The position numbers and the translations under genes were made by a program. The notes under the pieces were generated by a model that was given only the letters and a program-made list of their open reading frames with translations, was not told the DNA's origin and ran no database searches. From NCBI RefSeq assembly GCF_023715405.1, contig NZ_JAMBOC010000002.1:124001-188000 (forward strand): a stretch of DNA of 64,000 bases. Direction: 5' to 3'. Each line of letters begins with the position of its first letter. Positions within the stretch are counted from its first letter, which is position 1. The stretch comes from Solibacillus isronensis. Its GTDB lineage: Bacteria > Bacillota > Bacilli > Bacillales_A > Planococcaceae. Shown here piece by piece: positions 38,362 to 45,562 of the stretch.

Positions 38362-38590
38362 GACGGGGCGGATTTTTATTAGAAAAGTTCGGGTACATAT
38401 TAGAAGAGTTGTATGGGATTTTAGAACATTCGCATGCTTTTTTTGAATAGTTGGAGCACTTATTAGAAAAAATAGGATTTATATTTGAACATCTCACTTT
38501 TATTAGAAGATTTTTCGGGATATTAGAACAATGGAGAGCTTTATTAGAAAATCACCCTCACTGCAATCGATTCCGCCCATCTAGTAGAAC
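38362..38590 (+). repeat. Phased TTATTAGAA element, full copy 3 (nine to ten cores)
   Basis: Cores start at 38379, 38400, 38421, 38442, 38463, 38484, 38503, 38523 and 38544 (steps 21,21,21,21,21,19,20,21), with a possible tenth (GTAGAA) at 38584. A GGGGCGG leader precedes it. It occupies most of the 38244-38668 divergent gap. The first ~110 bp of the gap hold the SDR leader and nothing else recognised. Confidence 0.87.
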
Positions 38591-38610
38591 GAGTAATTAC
38601 CTCGCTTTCA

Positions 38611-38619
38611 TGCTATAAT
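38611..38619 (+). promoter_or_regulatory. Extended -10 promoter of the HEAT-repeat gene
   Basis: TGCTATAAT at 38611-38619 has the TG extension. No clear -35 is visible. The gene starts 50 bp downstream. Confidence 0.5.
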
Positions 38620-38668
38620 AGATGGAGCGGATCGTTGCTAGTAAGGCAATGACAAAGGAGACAAAATA

Positions 38669-39121
38669 ATGAGTCAACAAAATCAAGAAACAACACAACA
38701 ATTACCTGAAAATTTCAGTGAATTAAAGAAAGCTGTAAACCGTACAGCAGATTGGGAAGCACGTTTAGATGCGGTACAGGAATTAGCGAAAATTAAAGCC
38801 GATGAATCAATTAAAATTTTGCAATATGTAGCGAAGGCCGATCTAGTAACAAAAGTTCGTGATGCTGCTGCGAAACAATTAAAGAAGATGGGTCAGCAAG
38901 TTGAACCGTCGGAAACACCGAAAGGCGAATTGTTCAAAGACCTGCGTAAAATTTTCAAACGTATTAAGAAGAGCTTGCCTGCGGACCACACGTACGAGGA
39001 CTTCAAAGTAAAATTAGAAAAAATGCGTATCGATATTTACAACACATATGAAGGCGAAAAAGGTGCACAGTTTGACACTTGGCTGAAGGATATGTGGGAA
39101 ACAACGACAACTCGAAAATAA
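38669..39121 (+). CDS. HEAT-repeat-like soluble protein
   Basis: 150 residues, highly charged and helical. WEARLDAVQELAKIKADESIKILQYVAKADLVTKVRDAAAKQLKKMG forms about two HEAT-type helical hairpins. The C-terminal half (LFKDLRKIFKRIKKSLP...) is a basic helical extension. Such proteins bind partners; none is visible here. AAAGGAGAC precedes the ATG. Followed by its own terminator. Confidence 0.75.
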   Translation: MSQQNQETTQQLPENFSELKKAVNRTADWEARLDAVQELAKIKADESIKILQYVAKADLVTKVRDAAAKQLKKMGQQVEPSETPKGELFKDLRKIFKRIKKSLPADHTYEDFKVKLEKMRIDIYNTYEGEKGAQFDTWLKDMWETTTTRK

Positions 39122-39126
39122 TTACA

Positions 39127-39158
39127 GTGAACACGGATTAATTTCCGTGTTCTTTTTG
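39127..39158 (+). terminator. Terminator of the HEAT-repeat gene
   Basis: GAACACGGA / TCCGTGTTC stem followed by TTTTTG. Confidence 0.85.
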
Positions 39159-39174
39159 TTTCGTATACTCTAAA

Positions 39175-39206
39175 AATAGAAGAACATCAATTGAATTGAT
39201 GTTCTC
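39175..39206 (-). terminator. Terminator of the small minus-strand gene at 39215
   Basis: A perfect inverted repeat GAACATCAATT-G-AATTGATGTTC (39182-39204) is followed on the minus strand by TTCTATTTTT. It lies just beyond the TAA at 39217-39215. Confidence 0.7.
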
Positions 39207-39214
39207 ATTGGCAC

Positions 39215-39459
39215 TTACCTCGGTGCGTTTCGATCTAAAATTGCGGACGTGTTATCTTCATGTAAATTATTCAAAGTCGTTGTCGTGCTGTCCACTTTGG
39301 CATATTCATTCAGCTCATCATTGGAATCACATCTGTTGTTTGTACTTCCACAGCATGGGCAAGTAGCGCTTTGCTGTCATTTGGTGAAAAGCCAAGCGTT
39401 TCTTCTACTTGCCGGTTTTTCATTTCTTCATTTTGATTCTTTTTCGGATTGTTCTTCAT
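39215..39459 (-). pseudogene. Small hydrophilic protein gene with a frameshift
   Basis: A perfect AAAGGAGGTG ribosome site precedes ATG 39459. The first frame (MKNNPKKNQNEEMKNRQVEE...VEVQTTDVIPMMS) stops at 39310. One base out of phase the sequence continues open (NDELNEYAKVDSTTTTL...) to a TAA at 39217-39215, directly before a terminator. Joined, this is an ~81-residue, charged, Asn/Lys/Glu-rich protein of the size and style of small spore or stress proteins in Bacillales. I do not recognise the family. Either the gene is broken by a single-base change, or the 49-residue first frame is the product. Confidence 0.6.
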
Positions 39460-39557
39460 TTTTTACACCTCCTTTATTAGGATGTGTGATGCATCGTTCA
39501 TTATGTAAAAAACAAAAAATAGCACTCTCCTTATTGGAAAGCGCCATTATGAAACTA

Positions 39558-39962
39558 TTAATAATCTCTTTGAGCATCCGTTGCTTCAGCACTATCAAAT
39601 ACTTGTCTATCAATATATTTGTGGAAGAACCATTCCCCTAAACCGATGACTACAGCCGAAACAATGGCAGCTGCTACAATATTGTCGTTGTTTTCAGAAT
39701 AGCTTTGTGCCATAAAGTAAATAACAATCGCTGCTAGAAGTACATCAGATAATGTTGCGATGATATTTCTTTTATCCTGCTCTGCGTGGGTACCAGCATT
39801 TTGGAAAATTCCTAAATCCCCAACAACATAAGCTAAAAGTGTTAACACTAAGCTGATTACTAATGTGTCGCTAAACGCAAAATCAAAAAATCCTGCAAGA
39901 ATAATACCTAAAACTGCCGCAATCATCACAAATTTAATAACTAAAGCTTTCAAATGATTCAT
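39558..39962 (-). CDS. DUF2512 family membrane protein (YndM-like)
   Basis: 134 residues with four TM helices: LVIKFVMIAAVLGIILAGFF, LVISLVLTLLAYVVGDLGIF, ATLSDVLLAAIVIYFMAQ, AAIVSAVVIGLGEWFFHKYI. This layout and the GDLGIFQNAG loop match DUF2512, known from B. subtilis YndM. The function is unknown. AAAGGAGGAATT precedes the ATG. Confidence 0.85.
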   Translation of the reverse strand: MNHLKALVIKFVMIAAVLGIILAGFFDFAFSDTLVISLVLTLLAYVVGDLGIFQNAGTHAEQDKRNIIATLSDVLLAAIVIYFMAQSYSENNDNIVAAAIVSAVVIGLGEWFFHKYIDRQVFDSAEATDAQRDY

Positions 39963-40134
39963 ATAGAATTCCTCCTTTAAATTTGTTATACAGCTTTAAT
40001 ACCCATCTAATATATTTTTACTCATTTTAAGAGAAAATTATTAAATTAATATTTCGGAATAAAATTCATCATTCGTAAGTATATCTTTTAAAAGAATGGA
40101 AAAAATAGTGGAATAAACAGATGAGGTGAACATA

Positions 40135-40515
40135 GTGGGAATTTTTGATGGTTTGATGGGCAATGCAAGTGAATTGAAAGCAGAAGATGTTCAAAAAGAG
40201 ATGGCCGAAATCATTACGAGTAATGAAGAAGTCAAGCATGCTTATAAAGTAATACGAGATACATTCATCTTTACAAACAAACGCTTGATCCTCGTTGATA
40301 AACAAGGAATGACGGGGAAAAAAACGGAATATATGTCCATTCCGTACAAAAGCATTACAAATTTTTCGATCGAAACAGCCGGAACTTTCGATTTGGATGC
40401 AGAGTTGAAAATTTGGATTTCCGGAAATAGCATCCCTCTTCAAAAGAAGTTTAATAAAGCGACGAATATTTATGCTGTCCAGCGCGTTTTGGCAGAAAAT
40501 ATTTCGTCTTCATAA
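40135..40515 (+). CDS. Bacterial PH-domain protein
   Basis: 126 residues of the bacterial pleckstrin-homology type (bPH, PF08000). The fold core is DTFIFTNKRLILVDKQGMTGKKTEYMSIPYKSITNFSIETAG, followed by a final helix. Members form soluble ring-like oligomers of unknown role. I start at GTG 40135 (GIFDGLMGN...), 8 bases after ATGAGG. Followed by its own terminator. Confidence 0.87.
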   Translation: MGIFDGLMGNASELKAEDVQKEMAEIITSNEEVKHAYKVIRDTFIFTNKRLILVDKQGMTGKKTEYMSIPYKSITNFSIETAGTFDLDAELKIWISGNSIPLQKKFNKATNIYAVQRVLAENISSS

Positions 40516-40521
40516 CAATTA

Positions 40522-40578
40522 AAACGAACGATTGTGATTGCTCCTTTCCGGGAAATCCGAATCGTTCGTTTTTTTGTT
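40522..40578 (+). terminator. Terminator of the PH-domain gene
   Basis: ACGAACGATT / AATCGTTCGT stem with a 26-base, partly folded loop and TTTTTTT after it. Confidence 0.75.
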
Positions 40579-40617
40579 TCTTTTCTATTTTGTAATTTAT
40601 GATATGGTAGAAGCAAT

Positions 40618-40796
40618 ATGGATATCAGGAAATTTTCCGTTATATTAGAACATGTCTGGAGTTTATTAGAACTTCCGCCGCACATATTTAAACATCGGGA
40701 ACACTTATTAGAAGATCGTACATATATATTAGAAAAACACAGTTTTATTAAAACACTTTTAAGTTTATTAGAACATTGAGCGGTGATATTAGAACT
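40618..40796 (+). repeat. Phased TTATTAGAA element, full copy 4 (nine cores)
   Basis: Cores start at 40625 (TCAGGA, degenerate), 40645, 40666, 40687, 40708, 40729, 40748, 40768 and 40789 (steps 20,21,21,21,21,19,20,21). An ATG at 40618 opens a 53-codon frame through it (LLEH-rich), without a good ribosome site. The element fills most of the 40516-40821 gap. Confidence 0.85.
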
Positions 40797-40821
40797 TCTC
40801 TAAGAAAGCGAGGAACCCTTC

Positions 40822-41103
40822 ATGCAAATCGAACTCGATACAAATACGAAAAAATGGATGCAGTCAAAAGGCAAGCCGGTTTCTGTAAAAACCATTTCGG
40901 TGAACGCCTGCTGTGCACCCCCTGTCCAGGAATTGATGACTCATCTAGGAAAGCCGAAAGATGTGCATAACTATCAGGAAATCAAAATCGATAACCTGTC
41001 CATTTTCATTGAGAAGCATCTTTCACATAATGAGAAAATCACACTGAAGCTTACAGGCATCGGTATTTTCAAAATGATTTCGGCAAAGTTAGGGAGCAAT
41101 TAG
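40822..41103 (+). CDS. CC/Se-motif family protein
   Basis: 93 residues. The Cys-Cys motif is in VNACCAPPVQELM (residues ~30-31), where some relatives carry Cys-selenocysteine. This matches the small CC/Se (seleno)protein family; here it is the Cys form. A redox role is assumed from the vicinal Cys pair. AGCGAGGAAC precedes the ATG. It converges on and almost touches the next gene. Confidence 0.8.
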   Translation: MQIELDTNTKKWMQSKGKPVSVKTISVNACCAPPVQELMTHLGKPKDVHNYQEIKIDNLSIFIEKHLSHNEKITLKLTGIGIFKMISAKLGSN

Positions 41104-41720
41104 TAAGCGATTCCCACACGCGCTTTTATAAATTCGTTGCTTTGCAGTAAGCTGTAGGTAAAATCCGCTGTATCCGGAACTGAAATTTGGCTGCCGTCTA
41201 CCGGTAGAAAATTGCGTTCTGTCCGGTAGTTCCCGATCAGTTCCCCGTCCGGCAAATAGGTAGGACAGACAATTGTCCAGTCAAGGTTGGACTGCTGCAG
41301 TAACTCGTACACTTTATGGTGTTCTTCGGCAGCACGGGTTAACTTCCGCTTTGATTCGCTTGACTGATAGCGCAGCAGTTCCGGGCTGACCCGGCTTTGC
41401 AGAATGCCGGCAGTACCGATCGTGATGATTCGTTTGATGCCTTCTTGTTCCATCGCATCAATAAATAGCGGCATACTTTCGGTTAAAGTCGTTCCCCCAT
41501 CTGTATTCAGTGCACTTAACACTACATCCACCCCATATATCGCCCGCGCAACATCTTCTTTCTTCAGCACATTCCCTTGAATAACTGTTAAATTTTCATG
41601 CTGATTTTCAATTTTGTCCGGTGTACGAACGAGAGCTGTTACATGATGGCCGTCCTTAAGTGCATTCATAACTAAATGACTTCCAACTCGACCTGTTCCG
41701 CCTAAAATTAATAGATTCAT
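41100..41720 (-). CDS. NAD(P)-binding NmrA/SDR-like protein
   Basis: 206 residues with an N-terminal Rossmann fold (LLILGGTGRVGSHLV), then IQGNVLKKEDVARAIYGVDVVLSAL and LDWTIVCPTYLPDGE, as in atypical SDRs related to YwnB/NmrA and flavin reductases. No catalytic Tyr-x3-Lys is evident. The 3' ends of this gene and the CC/Se gene overlap by 4 bp. Confidence 0.85.
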   Translation of the reverse strand: MNLLILGGTGRVGSHLVMNALKDGHHVTALVRTPDKIENQHENLTVIQGNVLKKEDVARAIYGVDVVLSALNTDGGTTLTESMPLFIDAMEQEGIKRIITIGTAGILQSRVSPELLRYQSSESKRKLTRAAEEHHKVYELLQQSNLDWTIVCPTYLPDGELIGNYRTERNFLPVDGSQISVPDTADFTYSLLQSNEFIKARVGIAY

Positions 41721-41763
41721 GAGTAAAACCTTCTTTCATATATGAATGAGCTTAAACAAATAA

Positions 41764-41798
41764 ACAGTCGGCCCCGGATATCGGTCCCAACTGTCTAA
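41764..41798 (-). terminator. Terminator of the 104-residue hypothetical gene
   Basis: ACAGT.GG...CC.ACTGT stem with TTTATTTGTTT on the minus strand. Confidence 0.6.
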
Positions 41799-41822
41799 AT
41801 GGAATTAGTGCTGTGTAATTAA

Positions 41823-42137
41823 TTACCCTTCAATATAATTCGCTTCCAGGCCGCGCGCTACTTCCTTCGTTTTATCCATAACTGCCCGGTGTGCCGCCGC
41901 AACATACAGCTCGTTTTCGTAAAAACGGAACGGTATTTCCTGGCTTTCATATTGCCACATGAAGAAGTGGCCGTTAATTTTCATATTGACACCGTCTTGT
42001 GTGACACTATAGAAATCTCGGTATTCGAAATCTGGTTTTGTCGCAAAGAAGTTTAGGCATTCCTGTAAGCTGAGCGTAGGATTCCCTTCCTGATCATGAC
42101 GTGTAATTTTATATCGTGGATTCATTCGTGTATTCAT
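41823..42137 (-). CDS. Hypothetical 104-residue protein
   Basis: Soluble and mixed alpha/beta by eye (YKITRHDQEGNPTLSLQECLNFFATKPDF...FYSVTQDGVNMKINGHFFMWQYE). I do not recognise a family. AAAGGAGATTT precedes the ATG at a good distance and a terminator follows, so the gene looks real. No operon partner. Confidence 0.75.
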   Translation of the reverse strand: MNTRMNPRYKITRHDQEGNPTLSLQECLNFFATKPDFEYRDFYSVTQDGVNMKINGHFFMWQYESQEIPFRFYENELYVAAAHRAVMDKTKEVARGLEANYIEG

Positions 42138-42229
42138 TAAAAATCTCCTTTAATAACCATCTATCGTTTCATTATAGTTGGTTATGTTAGTTAAGGCAAA
42201 AGAGATCGTTCAGGTTCCTTAACGCTTCA

Positions 42230-43054
42230 CTACATATTTTTACTTTGCTGCAGAAGTTTAGACTTCCCGGACCGTTCCCACTCTTCCACTGTCTCATATG
42301 CTTCTTCCGGAGAGTATCCTTTTCCTACTAGAACGCCCATAAGAATAAATTCCTGAAGAATATGAGTAGTGTTTATCCCTCTTTGAAAATCTTCTAATCC
42401 TTCTTTCACTAAAAATTCAGTATGCCGTATCCATTCATCCGGCGTCTTCCCAGAAATAACAGGGAATTCATTGCTGTGACCTCCGCCTTCTTTCATAGCC
42501 ATTGCTGCAGCTTTCGTAGGGTGAACCGTTCCGAATGGATGGTTCGGCGGAGCGTAGATAGAATATAGTTTTAGTGGGACATTACCGGTATTTGTTAAGT
42601 TATGCCATGTTCCGGCAGGGATGAAAATGGCAAAGTCATCCTGGACATTTCTTCTGAAGTCTAATCGATTTTTATTTTTGCCCATTTGAGTTACCCCTTG
42701 CCCTTGCTCTATCCGTAAAAATTGATCGACATTCGGATGCATCTCCAGTCCAATATCTTCTCCCGGCTCCAGACTCATTAATGTGAGCTGCAAATGCTTC
42801 CCAGTCCATAAAGCCGTACGGTACGTATTGTTTTGCTTCGATGCCTCATTAATATTGATGACAAATGGGGTCGCTCCATAATCCTTTAACATCATTCCAT
42901 TATTCCCACCGGAAACAGGAGAGGGATTTAATTGATTTATAGAAATAGCCCCATACGGGTATGTCCAGTAAGTCGGGGTTCCACCATAATTATACGGCGA
43001 AGAATTCATATAATATGGTGCTTGATATGGATACCCATAAGATTGATAATACAT
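42230..43054 (-). CDS. Cupin protein with Tyr-rich N-terminus
   Basis: 274 residues. The first ~50 are rich in Tyr, Pro and Gly (YYQSYGYPYQAPYYMNSSP), as in spore-coat or surface proteins. Residues ~70-180 are a cupin with GEDIGLEMHPNVDQFLRIEQG and IFIPAGTWHNLTN. The C-terminal ~90 residues are helical (EFILMGVLVGKGYSPEEAYETVEEWE). The cupin motifs suggest metal binding. A spore link is inference from the Tyr-rich start. Distinct from the cupin at 28983. Confidence 0.82.
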   Translation of the reverse strand: MYYQSYGYPYQAPYYMNSSPYNYGGTPTYWTYPYGAISINQLNPSPVSGGNNGMMLKDYGATPFVININEASKQNNTYRTALWTGKHLQLTLMSLEPGEDIGLEMHPNVDQFLRIEQGQGVTQMGKNKNRLDFRRNVQDDFAIFIPAGTWHNLTNTGNVPLKLYSIYAPPNHPFGTVHPTKAAAMAMKEGGGHSNEFPVISGKTPDEWIRHTEFLVKEGLEDFQRGINTTHILQEFILMGVLVGKGYSPEEAYETVEEWERSGKSKLLQQSKNM

Positions 43055-43141
43055 TTATTTCATTCCCTTCACAGAATCATCGTATTATCATATGCGACAG
43101 TTTTAAAAACGCCTATTATAGAATATAGTTACCTGTCCCTT

Positions 43142-43357
43142 TTATAGCTTTGTATCATAATTTATGTTCATTTTAAGTTTGTTTAAATCTTTATCAATTT
43201 TAGAAATTAATCTATGTAACTCTTCATTTTCAGAAGGGGTAAAGGTTTCGCCATTGCGTTCCCTTAAAATCACCGCTTGATTAATGAGTCTTAAACATGT
43301 TTTAATCAGTGCCAAATCCTTTTCGATTGCCTCTTTACTTATGTCTATTTCGCCCAT
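43142..43357 (-). CDS. Small helical hypothetical protein (71 aa)
   Basis: A charged, helical 71-residue protein (EAIEKDLALIKTCLRLINQAVIL...LHRLISKIDKDLNKLKMN). No family recognised. GGGAGTG precedes the ATG at normal distance. Confidence 0.65.
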   Translation of the reverse strand: MGEIDISKEAIEKDLALIKTCLRLINQAVILRERNGETFTPSENEELHRLISKIDKDLNKLKMNINYDTKL

Positions 43358-43399
43358 TTATAACACTCCCTTCCATAAATTATATATCAGGAAGCACAA

Positions 43400-43434
43400 A
43401 AATACTCCCCTTTGCTTAAAGGAGAGTGTTTTTT
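43400..43434. terminator. Terminator of the secreted endonuclease gene
   Basis: ACTCCCCTTT / AAAGGAGAGT stem with T-runs on both sides, just past the endonuclease stop. Confidence 0.82.
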
Positions 43435-43440
43435 CATATT

Positions 43441-44616
43441 TTATTCCCAAATAGCGGATGCCCACTCAGGATGATCGATAAATGGATTACGGTTATGCTG
43501 GTAATCGGTATATATAATTTCATTTCTTGTACGTTCAAAATTGTCGACCGGGTCTTGTTTATGCCATTGGAGCAGTACTGAAAGTTTCCCGTGATAAGGC
43601 GCCGTGCCGTTATTTACTTTATTATTTAATTCCAAATCTACTTCTCCGCTGTCCCCTTCATATCGAACCGCCATATAAAACAGCATACGGGCAACATCAC
43701 CTTTTACGCTGTCTCTTGGCTCCCATGAATCAGAATCATAGTAGTTGCCCGATGCTTCTGAATGCTCGTTCCCGCCATTGTCAAAGTCAAGATTGCTTCG
43801 CGTACCGTTGACACTGACATCGGTTGGACGCAAGTGATGCAAGTCAGTTCCTGCACCCATCGATGTGCCAAAGCTACCATGCGATTTTGCCCAAACATGT
43901 TCACGGTTCCAGTCATTCACGTTCCCGCCGTTTGTAAATTTGCTTTGGGAGCGGCCTGTATAAAGAAGGATGACGTTATTCGAATTGTTCGGATCTTCAT
44001 CTGTTTCGCGAAGAGCTGTCCATACATTGGAATACGAAATTTCGGTATGATCATCTATAATATTATGCAAAGCCGATTTTAAAGCTGTGCCGGTCTTCCC
44101 TATAGCTGCATCATAATAGGCACCCGTTGAAGGATTTGGTGTTGGAATCGGCTCAGGATCGGCAGGACTTCCCCCCACTATTTCAAATGCTGTACTATTT
44201 TTCAATCCAGGATGAGAAAAGTATGCGGACAAGGCACCCGTAATTTTTACGCTTTTCCCCATTAATGAAGGATTTGATTTTAATCCGTAAGAAGAGCGGA
44301 AAGAAGTTGGAATCTGTACATAAATCATGTTAGCGGTATTCGTTTCATTCGCATTGTCCGCTATAGCCAATGCATAGTCATTCGGAAAACTGCCTGTAAG
44401 GACCGTCGTTGTTGATGTAGGTTGTCCCACCACATAACCTTGAACTGTTTTTGTGGAGTTGTTTTGATTGCTGATTGCCTGAGATACGGAGTAAGGTGTC
44501 GACCATGACCCGTCCCCAGCTGCTGCATTTGTAACAGTAGATTGAAGAGGCTGAATTAAAATGAAAACAATAAGTACCCAAGAAAACAGTAGAGTTACAT
44601 TTCGATTTTTAACCAT
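43441..44616 (-). CDS. Secreted endonuclease I-type nuclease
   Basis: 391 residues. A signal peptide (VKNRNVTLLFSWVLIVFILIQPLQSTVTNAAA) is followed by an OB-like DUF6359 domain (~45-155, VQGYVVGQPTS) and a Pro-rich linker. An endonuclease I domain (PF04231) follows, with NREHVWAKSHG (catalytic His), DLHHLRPTD, NGTRSNLDF and the tail RNEIIYTDYQHNRNPFIDHPEW. Related to B. subtilis YurI (extracellular ribonuclease) and YhcR. I start at ATG 44616, right after AGGAGGAG; a frame from 44649 adds 11 residues without a ribosome site. Confidence 0.9.
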   Translation of the reverse strand: MVKNRNVTLLFSWVLIVFILIQPLQSTVTNAAAGDGSWSTPYSVSQAISNQNNSTKTVQGYVVGQPTSTTTVLTGSFPNDYALAIADNANETNTANMIYVQIPTSFRSSYGLKSNPSLMGKSVKITGALSAYFSHPGLKNSTAFEIVGGSPADPEPIPTPNPSTGAYYDAAIGKTGTALKSALHNIIDDHTEISYSNVWTALRETDEDPNNSNNVILLYTGRSQSKFTNGGNVNDWNREHVWAKSHGSFGTSMGAGTDLHHLRPTDVSVNGTRSNLDFDNGGNEHSEASGNYYDSDSWEPRDSVKGDVARMLFYMAVRYEGDSGEVDLELNNKVNNGTAPYHGKLSVLLQWHKQDPVDNFERTRNEIIYTDYQHNRNPFIDHPEWASAIWE

Positions 44617-44789
44617 TTTTCTCCTCCTAGTTATGCAATTTAAGTTCAATCAGCAAACGCCAACCAACTCCTCTTTATATTATCATAAAATTATTAATAT
44701 TCCGTTAATTCTTGAAGTAAAATCGTTAAATTATTTAATTACTTGTTAAGAATGTGATGGAGTTATTTTAGGCACGTCAATAAAGCAAA

Positions 44790-44832
44790 AAGGCTAGAAA
44801 ATGAAATAGTCCACTACTCCATTTTCTAGCGA
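44790..44832 (-). terminator. Terminator of the TetR-type regulator gene
   Basis: GCTAGAAAATG / CATTTTCTAGC stem with CTTTTTG on the minus strand. Confidence 0.83.
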
Positions 44833-44841
44833 TTATAAACT

Positions 44842-45414
44842 TCATTTAAGCGATTGCCGGAATTTCACAATTTCCACAAGGCGATTGTTCATCATATCAA
44901 CGGAGTCTTCAAAGTTATTCAAGTACCATTGAATGAGTAATCCGATAATGGCATTTGCATTGTAGGCATGCAAATATTTCTTTAACTCATTTTCATGCTT
45001 TACATAATCGGTCTCATCCATCAGCTTGCAGATTTCATCAAAGAGCATGTAATAATATTTCATCGACACATCTTCAGATAATACAATTTTGTAAAAATCC
45101 TCGTATTTTTTTACGTGGTCGAAAATCTTTACTGAATTTGGGTTTAAGTTCATTCCGCTGACGGTTAGTTCCAACCCTTCTTTAAATGGCTCATCATATG
45201 AAATTTGTAAATCCAGCATAATTTCTTCGAACAATTCCTGAAGTACATCGTCAACACTTTGATAATGGAAATAAAACGTCCCGCGATTAATCGTCGCTTC
45301 TTTACAAAGCTCGGTAATTTTAATTTGGGGCAATGACTTTTCCTTCAATAATAAAAGTAATGCTTTATGTATTGTTTTTTTCGTTTTGATAACACGAAGA
45401 TCATTTTTATTCAT
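44842..45414 (-). CDS. TetR/AcrR-family transcriptional regulator
   Basis: 190 residues. The N-terminal HTH is clear (KTIHKALLLLLKEKSLPQIKITELCKEATINRGTFYFHYQSVDDVL). The C-terminal helical ligand domain is of the kind seen in YvdT/DhaS-like regulators. It is divergent from an SDR gene, with shared TTATTGTACA half-sites in between, so it probably represses both. The inducer is unknown. Confidence 0.9.
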   Translation of the reverse strand: MNKNDLRVIKTKKTIHKALLLLLKEKSLPQIKITELCKEATINRGTFYFHYQSVDDVLQELFEEIMLDLQISYDEPFKEGLELTVSGMNLNPNSVKIFDHVKKYEDFYKIVLSEDVSMKYYYMLFDEICKLMDETDYVKHENELKKYLHAYNANAIIGLLIQWYLNNFEDSVDMMNNRLVEIVKFRQSLK

Positions 45415-45425
45415 GGCGACCTCCT

Positions 45426-45464
45426 TTATTGTACAATTCTATCAAATCTGTTGGATATCGTACA
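45426..45464. promoter_or_regulatory. Probable operator near the TetR-type gene
   Basis: TTATTGTACA at 45426-45435 is identical to the half-site in front of the SDR gene, and an inverted GTACAA follows at 45460. It lies ~12-50 bp upstream of the regulator start. Confidence 0.5.
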
Positions 45465-45484
45465 ACACGAAGGTTTTTTGCTGA

Positions 45485-45537
45485 TTGAAAACGCTTTAAT
45501 TTGTGTATTATAATTTTATTGTACAGATGTATAATAA
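45485..45537 (+). promoter_or_regulatory. Promoter and operator of the SDR gene
   Basis: TTGAAA (45485), 18 bp, TATAAT (45509). Directly downstream is an inverted repeat, TTATTGTACA-GA-TGTATAATAA (45516-45537, 9 of 10 pairs), overlapping the -10/start region. This is the expected place for repression by the divergent TetR protein. Confidence 0.65.
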
Positions 45538-45562
45538 TTATATTTCAGGAGGATGATTTCAA

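Noticed and set aside
40126..40134. GTG 40126 as start of the PH-domain gene
   Set aside because: It overlaps the ribosome-binding site; GTG 40135 has correct spacing and gives the usual family N-terminus.
40618..40779. 53-codon ORF through repeat copy 4 as a real gene
   Set aside because: No proper ribosome-binding site, the frame follows only from the 21-bp period, and copy 2 has stops in the same frame.
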